From Anticarsia gemmatalis (taxonomy: Eukaryota > Arthropoda > Insecta > Lepidoptera > Erebidae): DNA of 64,000 nucleotides. The notes under the pieces are model-generated. The model was not told the origin of the DNA. It made no database searches and worked only from the letters and a program-made list of their open reading frames with translations. Made by a program: the position numbers and the translations under genes. The stretch covers positions 11,477,501 through 11,541,500 of the forward strand of contig NC_134747.1 of the NCBI RefSeq assembly GCF_050436995.1, read 5' to 3'. Below are positions 63,488 through 64,000 of the stretch, piece by piece; the stretch's first letter is position 1, and each line of letters begins with the position of its first letter.

Positions 63488-64000
63488 ACTAGCTGACCCG
63501 CGCAACTTCGTTTGCGTGTATCCCGCTACTTCGACAAATACAGTATAGGGACGCTGCCCCCGCCGCCGCGGCCGGCCCGTACCGTGCCGCAATACTAATA
63601 TCGTGATATCTCCTAAACTATATGTCTAAATAACACACTGTAAACTGCAAAAATAATCTAAATTAAATGCTCGTGATGATGAACTTACTTATTTTGATAA
63701 GGATATATGTATTATTGGTTATATCACCAGTTAAACATCACCCAACGAATTAAATGTTTTTTTAATACAGAAAAGTAGTTTTTGTGACTTAAATAAAAAA
63801 GCTGGATATATGTCATCGCGGACTCTTTTGTAGAACTAATAAAGACCAATGTTTTTGCTATACATTGTTCTTACTTGTATCCAACGGTATTAGCGGCGCA
63901 CGCACAAATGCAATCTTCAATTAGATTTTTTTTCTGACTTCTTGGACATAAATCGCTATAACTCAGCTAATATAGTTTCAATGTATTTCAATTATATATA
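63488..64000 (+). repeat. Longer lepidopteran repeat sharing the Lep1-like 5' end, cut by window edge
   Basis: Starts ACTAGCTGACCCGCGCAACT like the Lep1-like copies but then diverges: TATCCCGCTACTTCGACAAA, a GC-rich CCCCCGCCGCCGCGGCCGG block, TCGTGATATCTCCTAAACTA and, near the end, GGTATTAGCGGCGCACGCAC and TTCTGACTTCTTGGACATAA. No transposase frame. It continues past 64000. Confidence 0.65.

Overview
The window is AT-rich, non-coding-dominated DNA from the nuclear genome of a moth or butterfly (Lepidoptera). The evidence is a split insect-type maltase gene with short exons and canonical GT-AG introns, and a dense load of lepidopteran interspersed repeats. These include several near-identical copies of a repeat that begins ACTAGCTGACCCGCGCAACT and ends in a CAAA tract plus TTTATAATATTAGTATAGAT. 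There is no bacterial-type gene packing, no operon and no CRISPR array.

Layout. (1) 1-3722, plus strand: the last five exons of a GH13 alpha-glucosidase (maltase/sucrase-like) gene, entering from the left edge and ending with a stop codon and AATAAA signals. Its introns carry a Lep1-like repeat, a folded-back repeat and a tRNA-derived SINE. A degenerate minisatellite follows the poly(A) signals. (2) About 4375-8170: a nest of DNA transposons. A roughly 170-bp MITE is split by a 604-bp foldback element, and further on lies a roughly 2-kb piggyBac-like element with TTAA target duplications, itself carrying a second inverted-repeat element. (3) About 8.2-28 kb: intergenic or intronic DNA with scattered repeats, one non-LTR reverse-transcriptase fragment (26.2-26.6 kb) and a 27-bp-arm perfect palindrome (20.2 kb). 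(4) 28.4-30.6 kb: a CpG-rich island, the most promoter-like place on the plus strand, with a possible short first coding exon (29786-29843). It is bracketed by inverted copies of an ACAGGGTGTAA-ended repeat. (5) 30.6-51.8 kb: repeat-rich DNA with more MITEs, Lep1-like copies and RTE-type LINE 3' ends, one still flanked by a 10-bp target-site duplication. (6) 51.9-59.8 kb, minus strand: two separate candidate exons that start with ATG, end at a phase-1 splice donor and share the C-terminal pattern Lys-Cys...Asp-Gly-x-x-Tyr-x-Ile-Gly. I read these as alternative first coding exons of one minus-strand gene whose common exons lie to the left, unrecognised here or outside the window. (7) 59.9-64 kb: repeats, ending in a lepidopteran repeat cut by the window edge.

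Apart from the maltase 3' end, no complete gene can be recognised. Most open reading frames in the window are chance frames in AT-rich DNA or lie in mobile elements. The long gene-poor centre would fit long introns between far-upstream promoters and distant exons, but the sequence alone cannot show this. Repeat family names come from general knowledge of lepidopteran repeats and were not checked by any search.
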